A stretch of 64,000 nt of DNA from Serratia bockelmannii (GCF_008011855.1 NZ_VOUX01000033.1:868001-932000); one strand, 5' to 3'. Shown: positions 32,706 to 43,169, numbered from the stretch's first letter. The notes: generated from the sequence alone by a model not told the origin. A program made the numbers and translations.

Positions 32706-33599
32706 ATGCCTACTGGCGATATTATGCGTGAACAGGCCGTCCTGACGCTGCCGTTGCGACAATGGGCGGCAGCGGAAGCATCCAGCGCGGTCAGCGAACT
32801 GGAACAGGGCAAGGTACTGTTTCTGCCCGAGCTGGCCTTCACCCTGTCTGAACAGGAAATGCCACTGCTGGATCCGACGTTGGTCGATCCGAAGCGCAAA
32901 AACATCAGCTATCAGCCGCTGTCCGGCAAGCTGACCGGCGTCGCCGTCGCGGAACGCCGGCAGCAGGTTCAGCAACTGCTGGAGCGCTATTACCAGTCGT
33001 GCCGCCAACTGATCGCCGGGCTGTTGCCCGAGTATCAGGAGGCGCTGCACCATCCGACCGGCAGCCTGCGTTTGCACCCGGTTTCCGCCTGGCGGGCGAC
33101 CAGTTCCTGGCGCAAAGACGACAGCCGCCTGCACGTTGACGCTTTCCCGTCGCGCCCGAACTACGGCGAACGCATTCTGCGCATTTTTACCAACATCAAC
33201 CCGCACGGCGAGCACCGCCAATGGCGTGTCGGTGAACCGTTCCCTGAGCTGGCGGCACGCTTTATGCCGCGCCTCGCACGCTACTCCGCCCTCAGCAGCT
33301 GGCTGCAGCATCAGGTGCGCATCACCAAGACCCGCCGCAGCCATTATGACCACCTGATGCTGCAGTTGCACGACGCCATGAAGGCCGACGGCGATTATCA
33401 GCAGCAGGGGCCGCAGCTGGCGCTGGCGTTTCCGCCGGGCAGCAGCTGGATTTGTTTCTCGGATCAAACGCCGCACGCCGCGATGGGCGGCCAGTTTATG
33501 CTGGAACAGACCTTCCTGTTGCCGGTGAACAAGATGCAGGATCCGCAGCGCTCGCCGCTGAAAGTGCTGGAACAGCTGCGCGGTCAGCCGCTGATCTGA
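32706..33599 (+). CDS. kdoO: Kdo hydroxylase, Fe(II)/2-oxoglutarate dioxygenase
   Basis: 297 aa from ATG 32706 with GAGGAG upstream. The metal-binding HxD is His143/Asp145 in SRLHVDAFPSRP, and the distal His257 lies in QTPHAAMGG. Motifs SGKLTG, SWRKDDSRLH and FTNINPHGE match the Kdo hydroxylase family described in Burkholderia and Yersinia. The enzyme converts the outer Kdo of Kdo2-lipid A to Ko by 3-hydroxylation, which alters the LPS inner core. It is convergent with paaZ across a long hairpin. Confidence 0.9.
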   Translation: MPTGDIMREQAVLTLPLRQWAAAEASSAVSELEQGKVLFLPELAFTLSEQEMPLLDPTLVDPKRKNISYQPLSGKLTGVAVAERRQQVQQLLERYYQSCRQLIAGLLPEYQEALHHPTGSLRLHPVSAWRATSSWRKDDSRLHVDAFPSRPNYGERILRIFTNINPHGEHRQWRVGEPFPELAARFMPRLARYSALSSWLQHQVRITKTRRSHYDHLMLQLHDAMKADGDYQQQGPQLALAFPPGSSWICFSDQTPHAAMGGQFMLEQTFLLPVNKMQDPQRSPLKVLEQLRGQPLI

Positions 33600-33604
33600 A
33601 TAGA

Positions 33605-33635
33605 TTGCCGCCGCCGGGGCTGCCGGCGGCGGCAA
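33605..33635. terminator. Bidirectional hairpin between kdoO and paaZ
   Basis: TTGCCGCCGCCGG pairs with CCGGCGGCGGCAA, a 13-bp stem and very stable. Confidence 0.7.
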
Positions 33636-33642
33636 ACGCGTA

Positions 33643-35709
33643 TTACGCCTCGAAGTCCCCCTGCTGGCGCGCCACCAGCGTCAGGATGCTGTACAGCGCC
33701 ACCGGCTGCTGTTCCTGATTCAACACCTGCACATCCCACACCACCACGCCGTGCGGCCGATCCTCGGCGGTTTTTTGCGGCTTGCGGATTTTCTTCTTGC
33801 AGGTCAGCCGCACCTGAATGGTGTCGCCGATCTTCACCGGTTCGATAAAGCGCAGATTCTCCATGCCGTAGTTGGCGATCACCGGCCCGACGGCGGCATC
33901 GACAAACAGCCCGGCCGCGGCGGACACCACAAAGTAACCGTGCGCCACTCGCTCGCCGAACAGGGAATCGGCGGCGCCGATCTTGTCCATGTGCGCGTAG
34001 AAATGATCGCCGCTCAGGCAGGCGAAGTTGACGATATCCGCTTCGGTCACGGTGCGGCGCGCGGTCAACAGGCTGTCGCCCAGCTGCAGCTGCTCGAAGT
34101 ATTTACGGAACGGATGTACCGGATGCTCGGCGACCGGCGCGCCGCGCACCCATTCACCGCCGATGGCCGCCAGCATCGCCGGGCTGCCCTGGATCGCCGT
34201 GCGCTGCATATAGTGCTTCACCGCACGCAGTCCGCCCAGCTCTTCCCCGCCACCGGCGCGCCCCGGGCCGCCGTGTACCAGCATCGGCAGTGGCGAACCG
34301 TGGCCGGTGGACTCCGCCGCCGCCTGTTCATCCAAAATCAGCATTCGGCCGTGGGCGCAGGCCGCCGCGCGAATGAAGCGCTTGGCCAACGTCGGATCGG
34401 CGGTCACCAGCGATCCCGCCAGGCTGCCCTGCCCCAGCAACGCCAATGCGATCGCCTGCTCGGTATCCGCATACGGCATCAGCGTTGCCACCGGCCCAAA
34501 GGCCTCGGTGCCGTGCACCGCCTGATGGGTGAACGGATCGGCGCAATACAGCAGGGTCGGTGGATAAAACGCCCCACCGCGCGCGCCGTCGCCCAGGATC
34601 TCCAGCTTATCCAGCGCCGCGCCACAGAGCGGTTCGCAGCCGTTGCGCAGCAGGAACTCTACCTTGCTTTGCACATCCTCACGCTGCTCGTGGCTGACCA
34701 ACGCCCCCATGCGCACCGGCTCCAGCTGCGGGTCGCCCACCGTCACCCCCGCCAGGCGCTGCAACAAGGCCTGACGCACCGCCGTCACCTGCGCCGCCGG
34801 CACGATGATGCGGCGGATCGCAGTACATTTCTGCCCCGCCTTGGCGGTCATTTCACGGCACACTTCTTTGATGAACAGCGCAAACTCCGGCATCTCCGGC
34901 GTCACGTCCTCCGCCAGCACGCAGCAGTTGAGCGAATCCGCCTCCATGGTGAAGGCGATCGATTTTTCCAGCAGGCGCGGATGCGCACGCAGCCGCTGCC
35001 CGGTCTGCGCCGAGCCGGTGAAAGTCACCGCATCCTGATAATCCAGGTGCGCAAACATGTCGCCGACGCCGCCGCAAACCAACTGCAGCGCCCCTTCCGG
35101 CACCAGCCCACTGTCGACGATCAGCCTGACCATCGCCTGCGTCAGCTGCGCAGTAGCGGTGGCCGGCTTGATGATGGCCGGCATGCCCGCCAGCCAGGTC
35201 GGCGCCAGTTTTTCCAGCATGCCCCAGCACGGGAAGTTGAAGGCGTTGATGTGCAGCGCCACGCCAGGGCGCGAAGTGAGCACGTGGCGGGCGGCGAACT
35301 GCGCCTGTTTCGACAGCGGGATCAACTCGTCTTCCGGCCACAGCGTATCATCCGGCAGATCGCGGCCGGCCATGCCGGCATAGGCGAACAGCGTGGCGAT
35401 GCCGCCTTCGATATCGACCCAGCCGTCGCTGCGCGTCGCACCGGTTTGATAGGAAATCTGATACAGCGCCTCTTTATGCGCCAGCAGGTGTTTCGCCACC
35501 GCTTTCAGCATCTGGGCGCGCTGCTGGAATGTCATGTTCGCCAGCGCCGGGCCGCCGTGGCTGCGGGCATAGCTCAGGCTCGCCGCTAACGGCAGGCCGT
35601 CGGAGCAGACCTGGTACAGCGCTTCGCCGGTCACGGCGTGACGGATCTCGCGGCCCTCTCCCTGCCCATACACCCAGGCGCCAGATAGATAACTGTGTAA
35701 CTGCTGCAT
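33643..35709 (-). CDS. paaZ: PaaZ, bifunctional oxepin-CoA hydrolase / 3-oxo-5,6-dehydrosuberyl-CoA semialdehyde dehydrogenase
   Basis: 688 aa from ATG 35709 with TTGGAGGGCAC upstream. The N-terminal about 520 residues are an aldehyde dehydrogenase ([16 protein letters not shown], catalytic Cys in [11 protein letters not shown]). The C-terminal about 150 are a MaoC-like hot-dog hydratase ([32 protein letters not shown]). The hydratase opens the oxepin ring and the dehydrogenase oxidises the aldehyde with NADP+. Divergent from paaA over 317 bp. Confidence 0.97.
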   Translation of the reverse strand: MQQLHSYLSGAWVYGQGEGREIRHAVTGEALYQVCSDGLPLAASLSYARSHGGPALANMTFQQRAQMLKAVAKHLLAHKEALYQISYQTGATRSDGWVDIEGGIATLFAYAGMAGRDLPDDTLWPEDELIPLSKQAQFAARHVLTSRPGVALHINAFNFPCWGMLEKLAPTWLAGMPAIIKPATATAQLTQAMVRLIVDSGLVPEGALQLVCGGVGDMFAHLDYQDAVTFTGSAQTGQRLRAHPRLLEKSIAFTMEADSLNCCVLAEDVTPEMPEFALFIKEVCREMTAKAGQKCTAIRRIIVPAAQVTAVRQALLQRLAGVTVGDPQLEPVRMGALVSHEQREDVQSKVEFLLRNGCEPLCGAALDKLEILGDGARGGAFYPPTLLYCADPFTHQAVHGTEAFGPVATLMPYADTEQAIALALLGQGSLAGSLVTADPTLAKRFIRAAACAHGRMLILDEQAAAESTGHGSPLPMLVHGGPGRAGGGEELGGLRAVKHYMQRTAIQGSPAMLAAIGGEWVRGAPVAEHPVHPFRKYFEQLQLGDSLLTARRTVTEADIVNFACLSGDHFYAHMDKIGAADSLFGERVAHGYFVVSAAAGLFVDAAVGPVIANYGMENLRFIEPVKIGDTIQVRLTCKKKIRKPQKTAEDRPHGVVVWDVQVLNQEQQPVALYSILTLVARQQGDFEA

Positions 35710-35895
35710 GTGCCCTCCAAAATTCATAAATTTTCACCCTACAGCTTAATTACGTATCACATAAATGCCAGTCAACGCCAAATCAAATTTTAACAAAAAC
35801 AGAACAAAACCCGTTTTCAAGCCGCTTACCCTGTCATTAATACGGAATTGATGGTTTTATTTATCAAATTAAATCAATAAAATAACAAAAAACCT

Positions 35896-35911
35896 TGTGA
35901 GTGAACTCGCA
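35896..35911 (+). promoter_or_regulatory. Candidate CRP site of the paa promoters
   Basis: TGTGAGTGAACTCGCA fits TGTGA-N6-TCACA at nine of ten core positions. Catabolite control of paa is known in E. coli. Confidence 0.55.
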
Positions 35912-35969
35912 AAACCACATGAATCTCGTTTGATCTTTTTGTTATCAGTTTGTAGCCTTATGGTTAGTT

Positions 35970-35984
35970 AAAGTGATTCACATT
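35970..35984 (+). promoter_or_regulatory. Candidate PaaX operator 1
   Basis: AAAGTGATTCACATT matches the E. coli PaaX consensus WWTRTGATTCGYGWT at about 12 of 15 positions. Confidence 0.45.
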
Positions 35985-36002
35985 TTTATATCTAATGTGA
36001 AA

Positions 36003-36017
36003 AACACGAATCACCAA
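36003..36017 (-). promoter_or_regulatory. Candidate PaaX operator 2 (overlaps the paaA 5' UTR)
   Basis: On the minus strand TTGGTGATTCGTGTT matches the PaaX consensus at 14 of 15 positions. It lies 9 bp before the paaA ATG, next to the Shine-Dalgarno, where bound PaaX would block paaA expression. Confidence 0.6.
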
Positions 36018-36026
36018 GAGGCGAGC

Positions 36027-36965
36027 ATGACAACTGACGCACAATATCAGCAGCATTTCGACGACAAGATCGCGGCGGATATCGCCATTGAGGCCAAAGA
36101 CTGGATGCCGGACGCCTACCGTCAGAACCTGATTCGGCAGATCGGCCAACACGCCCACTCGGAAGTCATCGGCATGCTGCCGGAAGCCAACTGGCTGACG
36201 CGCGCCCCCACGCTGCGCCGCAAGGCGGTGCTGCTGGCCAAAGTGCAAGATGAGGCCGGCCACGGTCTGTACCTCTACAGCGCCGCCGAGACCCTCGGCT
36301 GTTCGCGCCAGGACATCTACCAAAAGATGCTCGACGGCAAGATGAAGTATTCCTCCATCTTCAATTACCCCACGCTCAACTGGGCGGATATCGGCGTGAT
36401 CGGCTGGCTGGTCGACGGCGCCGCCATCGTCAACCAGGTAGCGCTGTGCCGCGCCTCCTACGGCCCCTATGCGCGGGCGATGGTGAAAATCTGCAAAGAA
36501 GAAAGCTTCCACCAGCGCCAGGGCTACGAGGCGGTGATGGCGATGGCCAACGGCAGCGACACGCAGCGTGCCATGTTGCAGGACGCTATCGATCGCTTCT
36601 GGTGGCCGGTGCTGATGATGTTCGGCCCGAGCGACGCCGACTCCCCTCACAGCGCCCAGAGCATGGCGTGGAAAATCAAACGCCACAGCAACGATGAGCT
36701 GCGGCAGAAATTCGTCGACAACACCGTGCCGCAGCTTGAGGCGCTGGGCATGACGGCGCCAGACCCGAGTCTTACCTGGGACGAGGCCGCCGGCCACTAT
36801 CGCTTCGGCGAGATCGACTGGAGCGAACTGCATGAAGTGATCAAAGGACGCGGCCAATGCAACCACGAACGTCTGCAGGCCAAACGCCGCGCCTGGGAAG
36901 ACGGCGCCTGGGTGCGCGACGGCGCCATGGCCCACGCCGCGAAAAACGCCGCTTCCGCCGCATAG
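36027..36965 (+). CDS. paaA: PaaA, catalytic subunit of the phenylacetyl-CoA epoxidase
   Basis: 312 aa from ATG 36027 (GAGGCGAGC upstream). Diiron ligands lie in the EAGH motif ([17 protein letters not shown]) and the later ESFH motif ([13 protein letters not shown]). It binds phenylacetyl-CoA and forms the 1,2-epoxide with O2, in complex with PaaB, PaaC and PaaE. First gene of the long rightward operon. Confidence 0.98.
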   Translation: MTTDAQYQQHFDDKIAADIAIEAKDWMPDAYRQNLIRQIGQHAHSEVIGMLPEANWLTRAPTLRRKAVLLAKVQDEAGHGLYLYSAAETLGCSRQDIYQKMLDGKMKYSSIFNYPTLNWADIGVIGWLVDGAAIVNQVALCRASYGPYARAMVKICKEESFHQRQGYEAVMAMANGSDTQRAMLQDAIDRFWWPVLMMFGPSDADSPHSAQSMAWKIKRHSNDELRQKFVDNTVPQLEALGMTAPDPSLTWDEAAGHYRFGEIDWSELHEVIKGRGQCNHERLQAKRRAWEDGAWVRDGAMAHAAKNAASAA

Positions 36966-36986
36966 CCAACATAAGGAACCGAGATC

Positions 36987-37274
36987 ATGAGCCACGTTGA
37001 ATGGCCGCTGTATGAAGTGTTTATCCGCAGCAAACAAGGGTTGGCGCATCGCCACGTCGGCAGCCTGCACGCCGCCGACGACCAAATGGCGCTAGAAAAC
37101 GCCCGCGACGCCTACACGCGCCGCAACGAAGGCTGTTCGATCTGGGTGGTGCAATCGCGCCATCTGATCGCCTCGCAGCCGGAAGATCGCGGCGCGTTCT
37201 TCGATCCGTCCGAAGACAAGATCTACCGTCATCCGACGTTTTACACCATCCCCGACGGCATCAAGAACATGTAG
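36987..37274 (+). CDS. paaB: PaaB, epoxidase complex subunit
   Basis: 95 aa. WPLYEVFIRSKQGLAHRHVGSLHA at the start and RRNEGCSIWVVQS are family-specific. It bridges the PaaAC heterodimers and is required for activity. 21 bp after paaA. Confidence 0.97.
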   Translation: MSHVEWPLYEVFIRSKQGLAHRHVGSLHAADDQMALENARDAYTRRNEGCSIWVVQSRHLIASQPEDRGAFFDPSEDKIYRHPTFYTIPDGIKNM

Positions 37275-37282
37275 AGGCGACC

Positions 37283-38041
37283 ATGACGGTTAACGATCCG
37301 CGCATCAGCTATTTGCTCCGCCAGGGCGACACGCCTCTGATCCTCGCCCAGCGTCTGTGCGCCTGGTGCGGCCACGCGCCCGAACTGGAAATCGATCTGG
37401 CGTTGGCCAACATCGGTCTCGATCTGCTCGGCCAGGCGCGCAACTTCCTGAGCTACGCCGCCGAACTGGCCGGGCCGCCCTGCAGCGAAGACAGCCTGGC
37501 CTTCGGCCGCGACGAACGCCAGTTTCATAACCTGTTGCTGGCGGAACAGCCGAACGGCGGTTTCAACGACACGCTGGTGCGTCAGTTCCTGCTCGATGCC
37601 TACCACGTACAGCTGCACCAGGCGCTGAGCCGCAGCCGCGATGCGCAGATCGCCGCCATCGCCGCCAAATCGTTGAAGGAGGCCGATTATCACCTGCGCT
37701 TCAGCCACGGCTGGATGATCCGCCTCGGTGACGGCAACGACATCAGCCACCGCAAGATCCAACAGTCGCTGGATAACCTGTGGCGCTTTACCGCCGAGCT
37801 GTTCCACGCCGACGCGTTGGAACTGGCGTTGGCGGAACAAGGCATCGCCGTCGATCCGCGCACGCTGCAGGCCCCCTGGCTAGCGCAGGTGGAAGAGACG
37901 CTGCGGCAGGCGACGCTGGCGCTGCCCGCCGAGCAGGCGTTCCGTCACGGCGGCAAGCAAGGTCAGCACAGCGAACACCTCGGCCCGTTGCTGGCGGAGA
38001 TGCAGTTCCTGCAGCGCGCCTACCCAAACAGTCAGTGGTAG
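37283..38041 (+). CDS. paaC: PaaC, structural subunit of the epoxidase
   Basis: 252 aa. Ferritin-like fold; LAQRLCAWCGHAPELEIDLALANIGLDLLGQARN and KEADYHLRFSHGWMIRLGDG are family blocks. In E. coli it lacks the metal and stabilises PaaA. 8 bp after paaB. Confidence 0.97.
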   Translation: MTVNDPRISYLLRQGDTPLILAQRLCAWCGHAPELEIDLALANIGLDLLGQARNFLSYAAELAGPPCSEDSLAFGRDERQFHNLLLAEQPNGGFNDTLVRQFLLDAYHVQLHQALSRSRDAQIAAIAAKSLKEADYHLRFSHGWMIRLGDGNDISHRKIQQSLDNLWRFTAELFHADALELALAEQGIAVDPRTLQAPWLAQVEETLRQATLALPAEQAFRHGGKQGQHSEHLGPLLAEMQFLQRAYPNSQW

Positions 38042-38050
38042 GAGGCCGCG

Positions 38051-38548
38051 ATGAACGTCACTCGTTTGCAACCCGCCGAAATCCCGCAGATTTGGCACTG
38101 CCTGCAGCAGATCAGCGATCCCGAGCTGCCGGTGCTGTCGATCACCGATTTGGGCATGGTGCGCGACGTGGTACGCGACGGCAGCGGCTGGCGCGTGACC
38201 TTCACCCCAACCTATTCCGGCTGCCCGGCCACCGAATTTTTGCTCAACGCTATCGAGCAGCGGCTGGCGGCCGCCGGTTTCAGCCCGGTGCAGGTGGACA
38301 TTCGCCTCAGCCCGGCCTGGACCACCGACTGGATGAACGCCGACGCCCGCGAGCGGCTGCGGCAATACGGCGTAGCGCCCCCGCAGGGCCACACCTGCGA
38401 TCGGCCGCATGCCCACGGCCCGGTCGCCTGCCCGCGCTGCGGCAGCACCCACAGCGAGAAGATCAGCGAGTTCGGATCCACCGCCTGTAAAGCGCTGTAC
38501 CGCTGCTGCGACTGCCGGGAACCGTTCGACTATTTCAAATGCATATAG
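38051..38548 (+). CDS. paaD: PaaD, Fe-S maturation factor for the epoxidase
   Basis: 165 aa. The N-terminal MIP18/DUF59 fold includes DPELPVLSITDLGMVRDV and TPTYSGCPATE. A C-terminal zinc-ribbon-like part has CPRCGS and CCDC cysteine pairs. It is needed to assemble or insert the Fe-S cluster of PaaE. 9 bp after paaC. Confidence 0.96.
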   Translation: MNVTRLQPAEIPQIWHCLQQISDPELPVLSITDLGMVRDVVRDGSGWRVTFTPTYSGCPATEFLLNAIEQRLAAAGFSPVQVDIRLSPAWTTDWMNADARERLRQYGVAPPQGHTCDRPHAHGPVACPRCGSTHSEKISEFGSTACKALYRCCDCREPFDYFKCI

Positions 38549-38561
38549 GAGCGCTGACACC

Positions 38562-39620
38562 ATGACGGTCTTTCATCGCCTGAGCGTCGCCGCCATCGAG
38601 CGCGAAACGCCTGACGCCGTAGCCATCACCCTGCGGGTGCCTGAAGAGCTGCAAAACCAATACCGCTATACCCCCGGCCAGCACCTGACGCTCAAGGCGC
38701 TAGTCAACGGCGAAGAACTGCGGCGTTGCTACTCCATCTGCAGTTCGCCGCAGGAAGGCCTGCTGCAGATCGGCGTAAAAGCGATTGATCAGGGCCGTTT
38801 CTCCGGCTTCGTCAACCGCATGCTGAAAGTCGGCGACGCACTGGAGGTGATGGTGCCGCAGGGGCGCTTCGGCTACCAGCCGCAGGCAGAGCGCCACGGC
38901 AACTACCTGGCGATCGCCGCCGGCTCCGGCATCACGCCGATGCTGTCGATCATCAAGGCGACGCTGCTGCTCGAACCGGGCAGCAGCTTCACCCTGATCT
39001 ACGGCAACCGCAACAGCCGTTCAATGATGTTCAAAGAGGCGCTGTCGGATCTGAAAAACCGCTACCCGCAGCGTTTTCAGCCGCTGTACCTGTTCAGCCA
39101 GGAGAGCCTCGACAGCCCGCTGCTCAGCGGCCGCATCGACCGTGAACGCCTGGCGGCGATCGGCGGCGCGCTGCTGGATTTCCGCGACTATGACCACGCC
39201 TTCATCTGCGGGCCGGAATCGATGATGGACGACGCGCAAACCGTGCTGGAGCAGGCCGGCGTACCGGCCAATCACATCCACAGCGAACGCTTCAACACCA
39301 GCGGCCTGGTCACCCGCCCGCGCCACAGCGGCGATCGCAACGCTACCCGGGTGGCGATCCTGCTCGACGGCCGCCGGTTGGATATCGAGATCGGCGAACA
39401 GGACGACAGCATTCTCGATGCCGCGCTGCGCCAAGGCGCCGATCTGCCCTACGCCTGCAAAGGCGGCGTGTGCGCCACCTGCAAATGCCGTCTGAAGGCC
39501 GGCCAGGTGGAGATGGGCGTCAACTACAGCCTGGAGCCGGATCAGCTGGCGGCGGGCTACGTATTGAGCTGCCAGTCGTGGCCGAAAGGCGACGGCGTGG
39601 TATTGGACTTCGACGTCTAG
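38562..39620 (+). CDS. paaE: PaaE, NADPH-dependent reductase of the epoxidase
   Basis: 352 aa from ATG 38562. FAD domain (RCYSICSSP), NADPH domain (IAAGSGITPMLSI), and a C-terminal plant-type 2Fe-2S domain with Cys in ACKGGVCATCKCRL and YVLSCQ. It delivers electrons from NADPH to PaaA. 13 bp after paaD. Confidence 0.97.
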   Translation: MTVFHRLSVAAIERETPDAVAITLRVPEELQNQYRYTPGQHLTLKALVNGEELRRCYSICSSPQEGLLQIGVKAIDQGRFSGFVNRMLKVGDALEVMVPQGRFGYQPQAERHGNYLAIAAGSGITPMLSIIKATLLLEPGSSFTLIYGNRNSRSMMFKEALSDLKNRYPQRFQPLYLFSQESLDSPLLSGRIDRERLAAIGGALLDFRDYDHAFICGPESMMDDAQTVLEQAGVPANHIHSERFNTSGLVTRPRHSGDRNATRVAILLDGRRLDIEIGEQDDSILDAALRQGADLPYACKGGVCATCKCRLKAGQVEMGVNYSLEPDQLAAGYVLSCQSWPKGDGVVLDFDV

Positions 39621-39628
39621 GAGCCGCG

Positions 39629-40402
39629 ATGGATACCCCGTTTATTTTGCATCAACAGCAGCACCGCGTGGTCACGCTGACGCTGCACCGCCCGGAGGCG
39701 CGTAATGCCCTGAGCACGCCGTGCCTGGAACAGCTGGTTGCCCGTCTGGAGCAGGCCGACGCCGACAGCGGCGTGGGCGCCGTGGTGATCGCCGGCGCGG
39801 CGCGCTTTTTCGCCGCCGGCGCCGATCTGCGCGAACTGCAACAGCAGGATCTGCCGGCCGCGCTGGCGGATCGCCGTCCGCAGCTGTGGCAGCGGCTGGC
39901 GCAGTTCAGCAAGCCGCTGCTGGCGGCGGTGAACGGCCATGCCCTGGGCGCCGGCTGCGAGCTGGCGCTGGCCTGCGACATCGTTATCGGCGGCGAAAGC
40001 GCCCGCTTCGGCCTGCCGGAGATCACCCTCGGCCTGATGCCGGGCGCCGGGGGCACCCAGCGCCTGATCCGCTGCGTCGGCAAGGCGCGCGCCAGCCAGA
40101 TGGTGCTGACCGGCGAAGCCATCGACGCCCGCACTGCGTTGCAGGCTGGCCTGATCAGCGAAGTGTGCGTCGATGCCCTGACGCTGGAACGCACGCAGCA
40201 GATTGCCGATCGCATCAGCCGTCAGGCGCCGCTGGCGCTGCGCGCCGCCAAACAGGCGCTGAAACAGGCCGAGGAAATCGGTCTTAGCCAGGGGCTGGCG
40301 ATGGAGCGTCAGCAATTTGTCACCCTGGCCGCCACCGACGATCGCCGCGAAGGCATCGCCGCCTTTTTCGAAAAACGTACGCCAAACTATCAGGGGCGCT
40401 GA
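39629..40402 (+). CDS. paaF: PaaF, 2,3-dehydroadipyl-CoA hydratase
   Basis: 257 aa from ATG 39629. Crotonase fold with AAGADLRELQ (oxyanion hole) and LGAGCELALACDIVIGGESARFGLPEITLG carrying the catalytic Glu pair. It hydrates 2,3-dehydroadipyl-CoA to 3-hydroxyadipyl-CoA. 8 bp after paaE. Confidence 0.96.
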   Translation: MDTPFILHQQQHRVVTLTLHRPEARNALSTPCLEQLVARLEQADADSGVGAVVIAGAARFFAAGADLRELQQQDLPAALADRRPQLWQRLAQFSKPLLAAVNGHALGAGCELALACDIVIGGESARFGLPEITLGLMPGAGGTQRLIRCVGKARASQMVLTGEAIDARTALQAGLISEVCVDALTLERTQQIADRISRQAPLALRAAKQALKQAEEIGLSQGLAMERQQFVTLAATDDRREGIAAFFEKRTPNYQGR

Positions 40403-40405
40403 TTT

Positions 40406-41197
40406 ATGGATAACGCATTGATTCTCAGCCATCTCGACGCCGGCGTGTTGACGCTGACCCTCAACCGGCCGGATCGGCTCAACAGCTTTAACGACGAGAT
40501 GCATCGCCAACTGAGCGAAGCATTGACGCAAGCCGAGCGCGACGACAGCGTGCGCTGCCTGCTGATCGCCGGCGCCGGGCGCGGTTTCTGCGCCGGGCAA
40601 GATCTCAACGATCGCAACGTCAGCGCCGACCAACAGGCGCCGGATCTCGGCCTGTCGGTCGAACGTTTCTACAATCCCCTGATCCGTCGCCTGACCGCCC
40701 TGCCAAAGCCGGTGGTGTGCGCGGTCAACGGCGTGGCGGCCGGTGCCGGTGCCGCGTTGGCCCTGGCGTGCGATATCGTCATCGCCGCCGACAACGCCAG
40801 CTTTATTCAGTCGTTCTGCCGTCTGGGGTTGGTGCCTGACTCCGGCGGCAGCTGGTTCCTGCCGCGGCTGGCCGGCCACGCCCGCGCGATGGGCATGGCC
40901 TTGCTGGGTGACAAAATCAGCGCCCAGCAGGCGCTGGAATGGGGCATGATCTGGCAGGTGGTGCCGGCGGACGAGCTGGCCGACCGCACGCAAACGCTGG
41001 CGCGCCATCTGGCCACCCAGCCGACCTACGGCCTGGGACTGATCAAGAAAGCCCTCTACAGCTCGGCCACCAACAGCCTCGATCAGCAGCTCGATCTGGA
41101 GCGCGATCTGCAGCGATTGGGCGGCCGCAGCGACGACTACCGCGAAGGCGTCAGCGCGTTCTTTGCCAAACGCACGCCAAACTTCAGCGGGAAATAG
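40406..41197 (+). CDS. paaG: PaaG, ring-1,2-epoxyphenylacetyl-CoA isomerase
   Basis: 263 aa. A crotonase with GFCAGQDLNDRNV at the oxyanion hole and the DSGGSWFLPRLAG segment with the catalytic Asp. It converts the epoxide to the oxepin-CoA. 3 bp after paaF, so translation is likely coupled. Confidence 0.96.
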   Translation: MDNALILSHLDAGVLTLTLNRPDRLNSFNDEMHRQLSEALTQAERDDSVRCLLIAGAGRGFCAGQDLNDRNVSADQQAPDLGLSVERFYNPLIRRLTALPKPVVCAVNGVAAGAGAALALACDIVIAADNASFIQSFCRLGLVPDSGGSWFLPRLAGHARAMGMALLGDKISAQQALEWGMIWQVVPADELADRTQTLARHLATQPTYGLGLIKKALYSSATNSLDQQLDLERDLQRLGGRSDDYREGVSAFFAKRTPNFSGK

Positions 41198-41199
41198 CC

Positions 41200-42732
41200 A
41201 TGAACGCGCTCCTTCTTAACGGCCAGGTGGCGGTGATCGGCGCCGGCACCATGGGCATCGGCATCGCCCAGGTGGCCGCCGCCGCCGGCCATCCGGTGCG
41301 GCTGTTCGACATCGCGCCCGCCGCCGCCCAGCGCGCGATCGACGATCTCGCTCGCCGCCTGCGCCAGCGGGTAGACGGCGGCAAGGCCGACGCCGCGACC
41401 ACCGAAGCGCTGCTGGCGCGCCTCGAACGCGCCGACTCCCTCGAGCAGCTGGCCGACTGCGCGCTGGTGATTGAAGCGGTGGCGGAAAATCTGGCCATCA
41501 AACAGGGCCTGTTCCGCGATCTGGAGGCGCTCTGCTCGCCCACGACGCTGTTCGCCAGCAATACCTCTTCGCTGTCGATCACCGCCATCGCCGGGGCACT
41601 GCAACACCCGGAACGCATGGCCGGGCTGCACTTCTTCAACCCGGCGCCGCTGATGAAGCTGGTGGAGATCGTCAGCGGTCTGGAGACCGGCGCCGAGACC
41701 CTCGCCGCGCTGCAGGCCCTGGCGCAGCGCTGGGGTAAGCAGAGCGTCGTGTGCCGCTCGACGCCGGGATTTATCGTCAACCGCGTGGCGCGGCCGTTCT
41801 ATGCCGAAACCCTGCGCGCGCTGGAGGAACGGGTAGCCGACGCCGCCACGCTGGACGCGGTATTGCGCGACGCCGGCGGTTTCGCCATGGGCCCGCTGCA
41901 GTTGACCGATCTGATCGGCCAGGACGTCAATTACGCCGTGACCGAATCGGTATATCAGGCCTTCTATCAGGATCCGCGTTTCACCCCCTCACTGGTGCAG
42001 CAGGAGCTGGTGGCCGCCGGGCGCCTCGGCCGCAAATCCGGCCGCGGCTTCTACCGCTACGACGCGCAACGGCCCGCCGCAGAGATGATCGCCTTTGCGC
42101 CGCCGGCGCAGGCCGCGCCGCCGCAACGCGTCACGCTGCACGGCGACTGGTCTTCACTGGCCGATTTGGCGGAACTGTTGATCGAAAATGCGGGGGCGAT
42201 CAAACAACCTGGCCAGACCAGCCCGTACCTCACGATCGACGACGTTACAATGATGTTAACCAATGGTAAAACCGCCGGCCAACTGGCCGACGAACGTGGA
42301 ACGCCCGTGGTGCTGTTCGATCTCTGTGCCGACTATGCGCATGCCTCCGCCATCGCCATCAGCTGCGCTGCGCAAAACGGCGCGCAACACAATGCCAACG
42401 CGATTCGCCTGCTGCAGTCCCTCGGCAAGCAGGTCATTCAACTGCCGGATTATCCCGGCCTGCTGACGATGCGCACTCTGGCCATGCTGGCCAACGAAGC
42501 GCTCGACGTGGTGAACAAAGGCGTCGCCGGCGCCGAAGATACCGATCTGGCGATGCTGCGCGGCGTCAACTATCCGCGCGGCCCGCTGGCCTGGGGCGCC
42601 GCACTCGGCTGGCGCCACATTCTGACGACGCTGGAAAACCTGCAACGCTATTACGGCGAAGCGCGCTATCGCCCGATGCCACTGCTGCGCCGCTACGCTT
42701 CCCCCGCCTCTTTCTCAGGAGCCGAACGATGA
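41200..42732 (+). CDS. paaH: PaaH, 3-hydroxyadipyl-CoA dehydrogenase
   Basis: 510 aa from ATG 41200, longer than the about 475 aa of E. coli. NAD site [20 protein letters not shown]; dehydrogenase helices with [16 protein letters not shown] and [20 protein letters not shown]; and a second C-terminal helical domain ([19 protein letters not shown]). It oxidises 3-hydroxyadipyl-CoA to 3-oxoadipyl-CoA. 2 bp after paaG. The stop overlaps the paaI start (ATGA). Confidence 0.96.
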   Translation: MNALLLNGQVAVIGAGTMGIGIAQVAAAAGHPVRLFDIAPAAAQRAIDDLARRLRQRVDGGKADAATTEALLARLERADSLEQLADCALVIEAVAENLAIKQGLFRDLEALCSPTTLFASNTSSLSITAIAGALQHPERMAGLHFFNPAPLMKLVEIVSGLETGAETLAALQALAQRWGKQSVVCRSTPGFIVNRVARPFYAETLRALEERVADAATLDAVLRDAGGFAMGPLQLTDLIGQDVNYAVTESVYQAFYQDPRFTPSLVQQELVAAGRLGRKSGRGFYRYDAQRPAAEMIAFAPPAQAAPPQRVTLHGDWSSLADLAELLIENAGAIKQPGQTSPYLTIDDVTMMLTNGKTAGQLADERGTPVVLFDLCADYAHASAIAISCAAQNGAQHNANAIRLLQSLGKQVIQLPDYPGLLTMRTLAMLANEALDVVNKGVAGAEDTDLAMLRGVNYPRGPLAWGAALGWRHILTTLENLQRYYGEARYRPMPLLRRYASPASFSGAER

Positions 42733-43169
42733 CCGCCAATACGCCGCGCGCGCTGGCTCAGCGCTGCGCCGAACAGATGTTCCAGCAAGATACCTGCGCT
42801 CAGGCGATGGGGATGCATATCGACGCCGTCGATGCAGGGTACGCACAGGTCAGCATGACCGTCGGCCCGCAGATGCTCAATGGCCACCAGACCTGCCACG
42901 GCGGCCAGCTGTTCAGCCTGGCGGATACCGCCTTCGCCTACGCCTGCAACAGCCAGGGATTGGCGGCGGTGGCCTCCGGCTGCAGCATCGATTTCGTCCG
43001 CCCGGCACTGGCCGGCGATCGCCTCACCGCCAGCGCGGCGGTGCGCCACCAAGGCAAAGCCACCGGGCTGTACGACGTCGAGATCGTCAACCAACTGGGC
43101 AAAACCGTCGCCTGGTTCCGCGGCCGCGCGCACCGCCTCGGCCACAGTATTTTAGGAGATCAGGCATGA
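42729..43169 (+). CDS. paaI: PaaI, phenylacetyl-CoA thioesterase
   Basis: 146 aa hot-dog fold. [25 protein letters not shown] contains the HGG-N8-D active-site pattern of PaaI thioesterases. It releases CoA from ring-hydroxylated dead-end or accumulating thioesters. Overlaps paaH and paaJ by 4 nt on either side. Confidence 0.96.
   Translation: MTANTPRALAQRCAEQMFQQDTCAQAMGMHIDAVDAGYAQVSMTVGPQMLNGHQTCHGGQLFSLADTAFAYACNSQGLAAVASGCSIDFVRPALAGDRLTASAAVRHQGKATGLYDVEIVNQLGKTVAWFRGRAHRLGHSILGDQA

Larger units (their letters stand above)
35710..36026. other. paaZ-paaA divergent control region
   Basis: AT-rich, 317 bp. Contains a CRP-like site and two PaaX-like sites (listed separately) and an inverted repeat TTCACAT-N11-ATGTGAA at 35977-36001. 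E. coli uses CRP, IHF and PaaX in the same gap. Confidence 0.6.

Noticed and set aside
32583-33635. 350-codon minus-strand frame over the Kdo hydroxylase gene
   Set aside because: The plus-strand frame has the HxD...H metal site and a Shine-Dalgarno; the minus frame is an antisense shadow typical of high-GC genes.
33751-35589. 612-codon plus-strand frame opposite paaZ
   Set aside because: Antisense shadow rich in Arg/His/Gln; paaZ on the minus strand is unambiguous.
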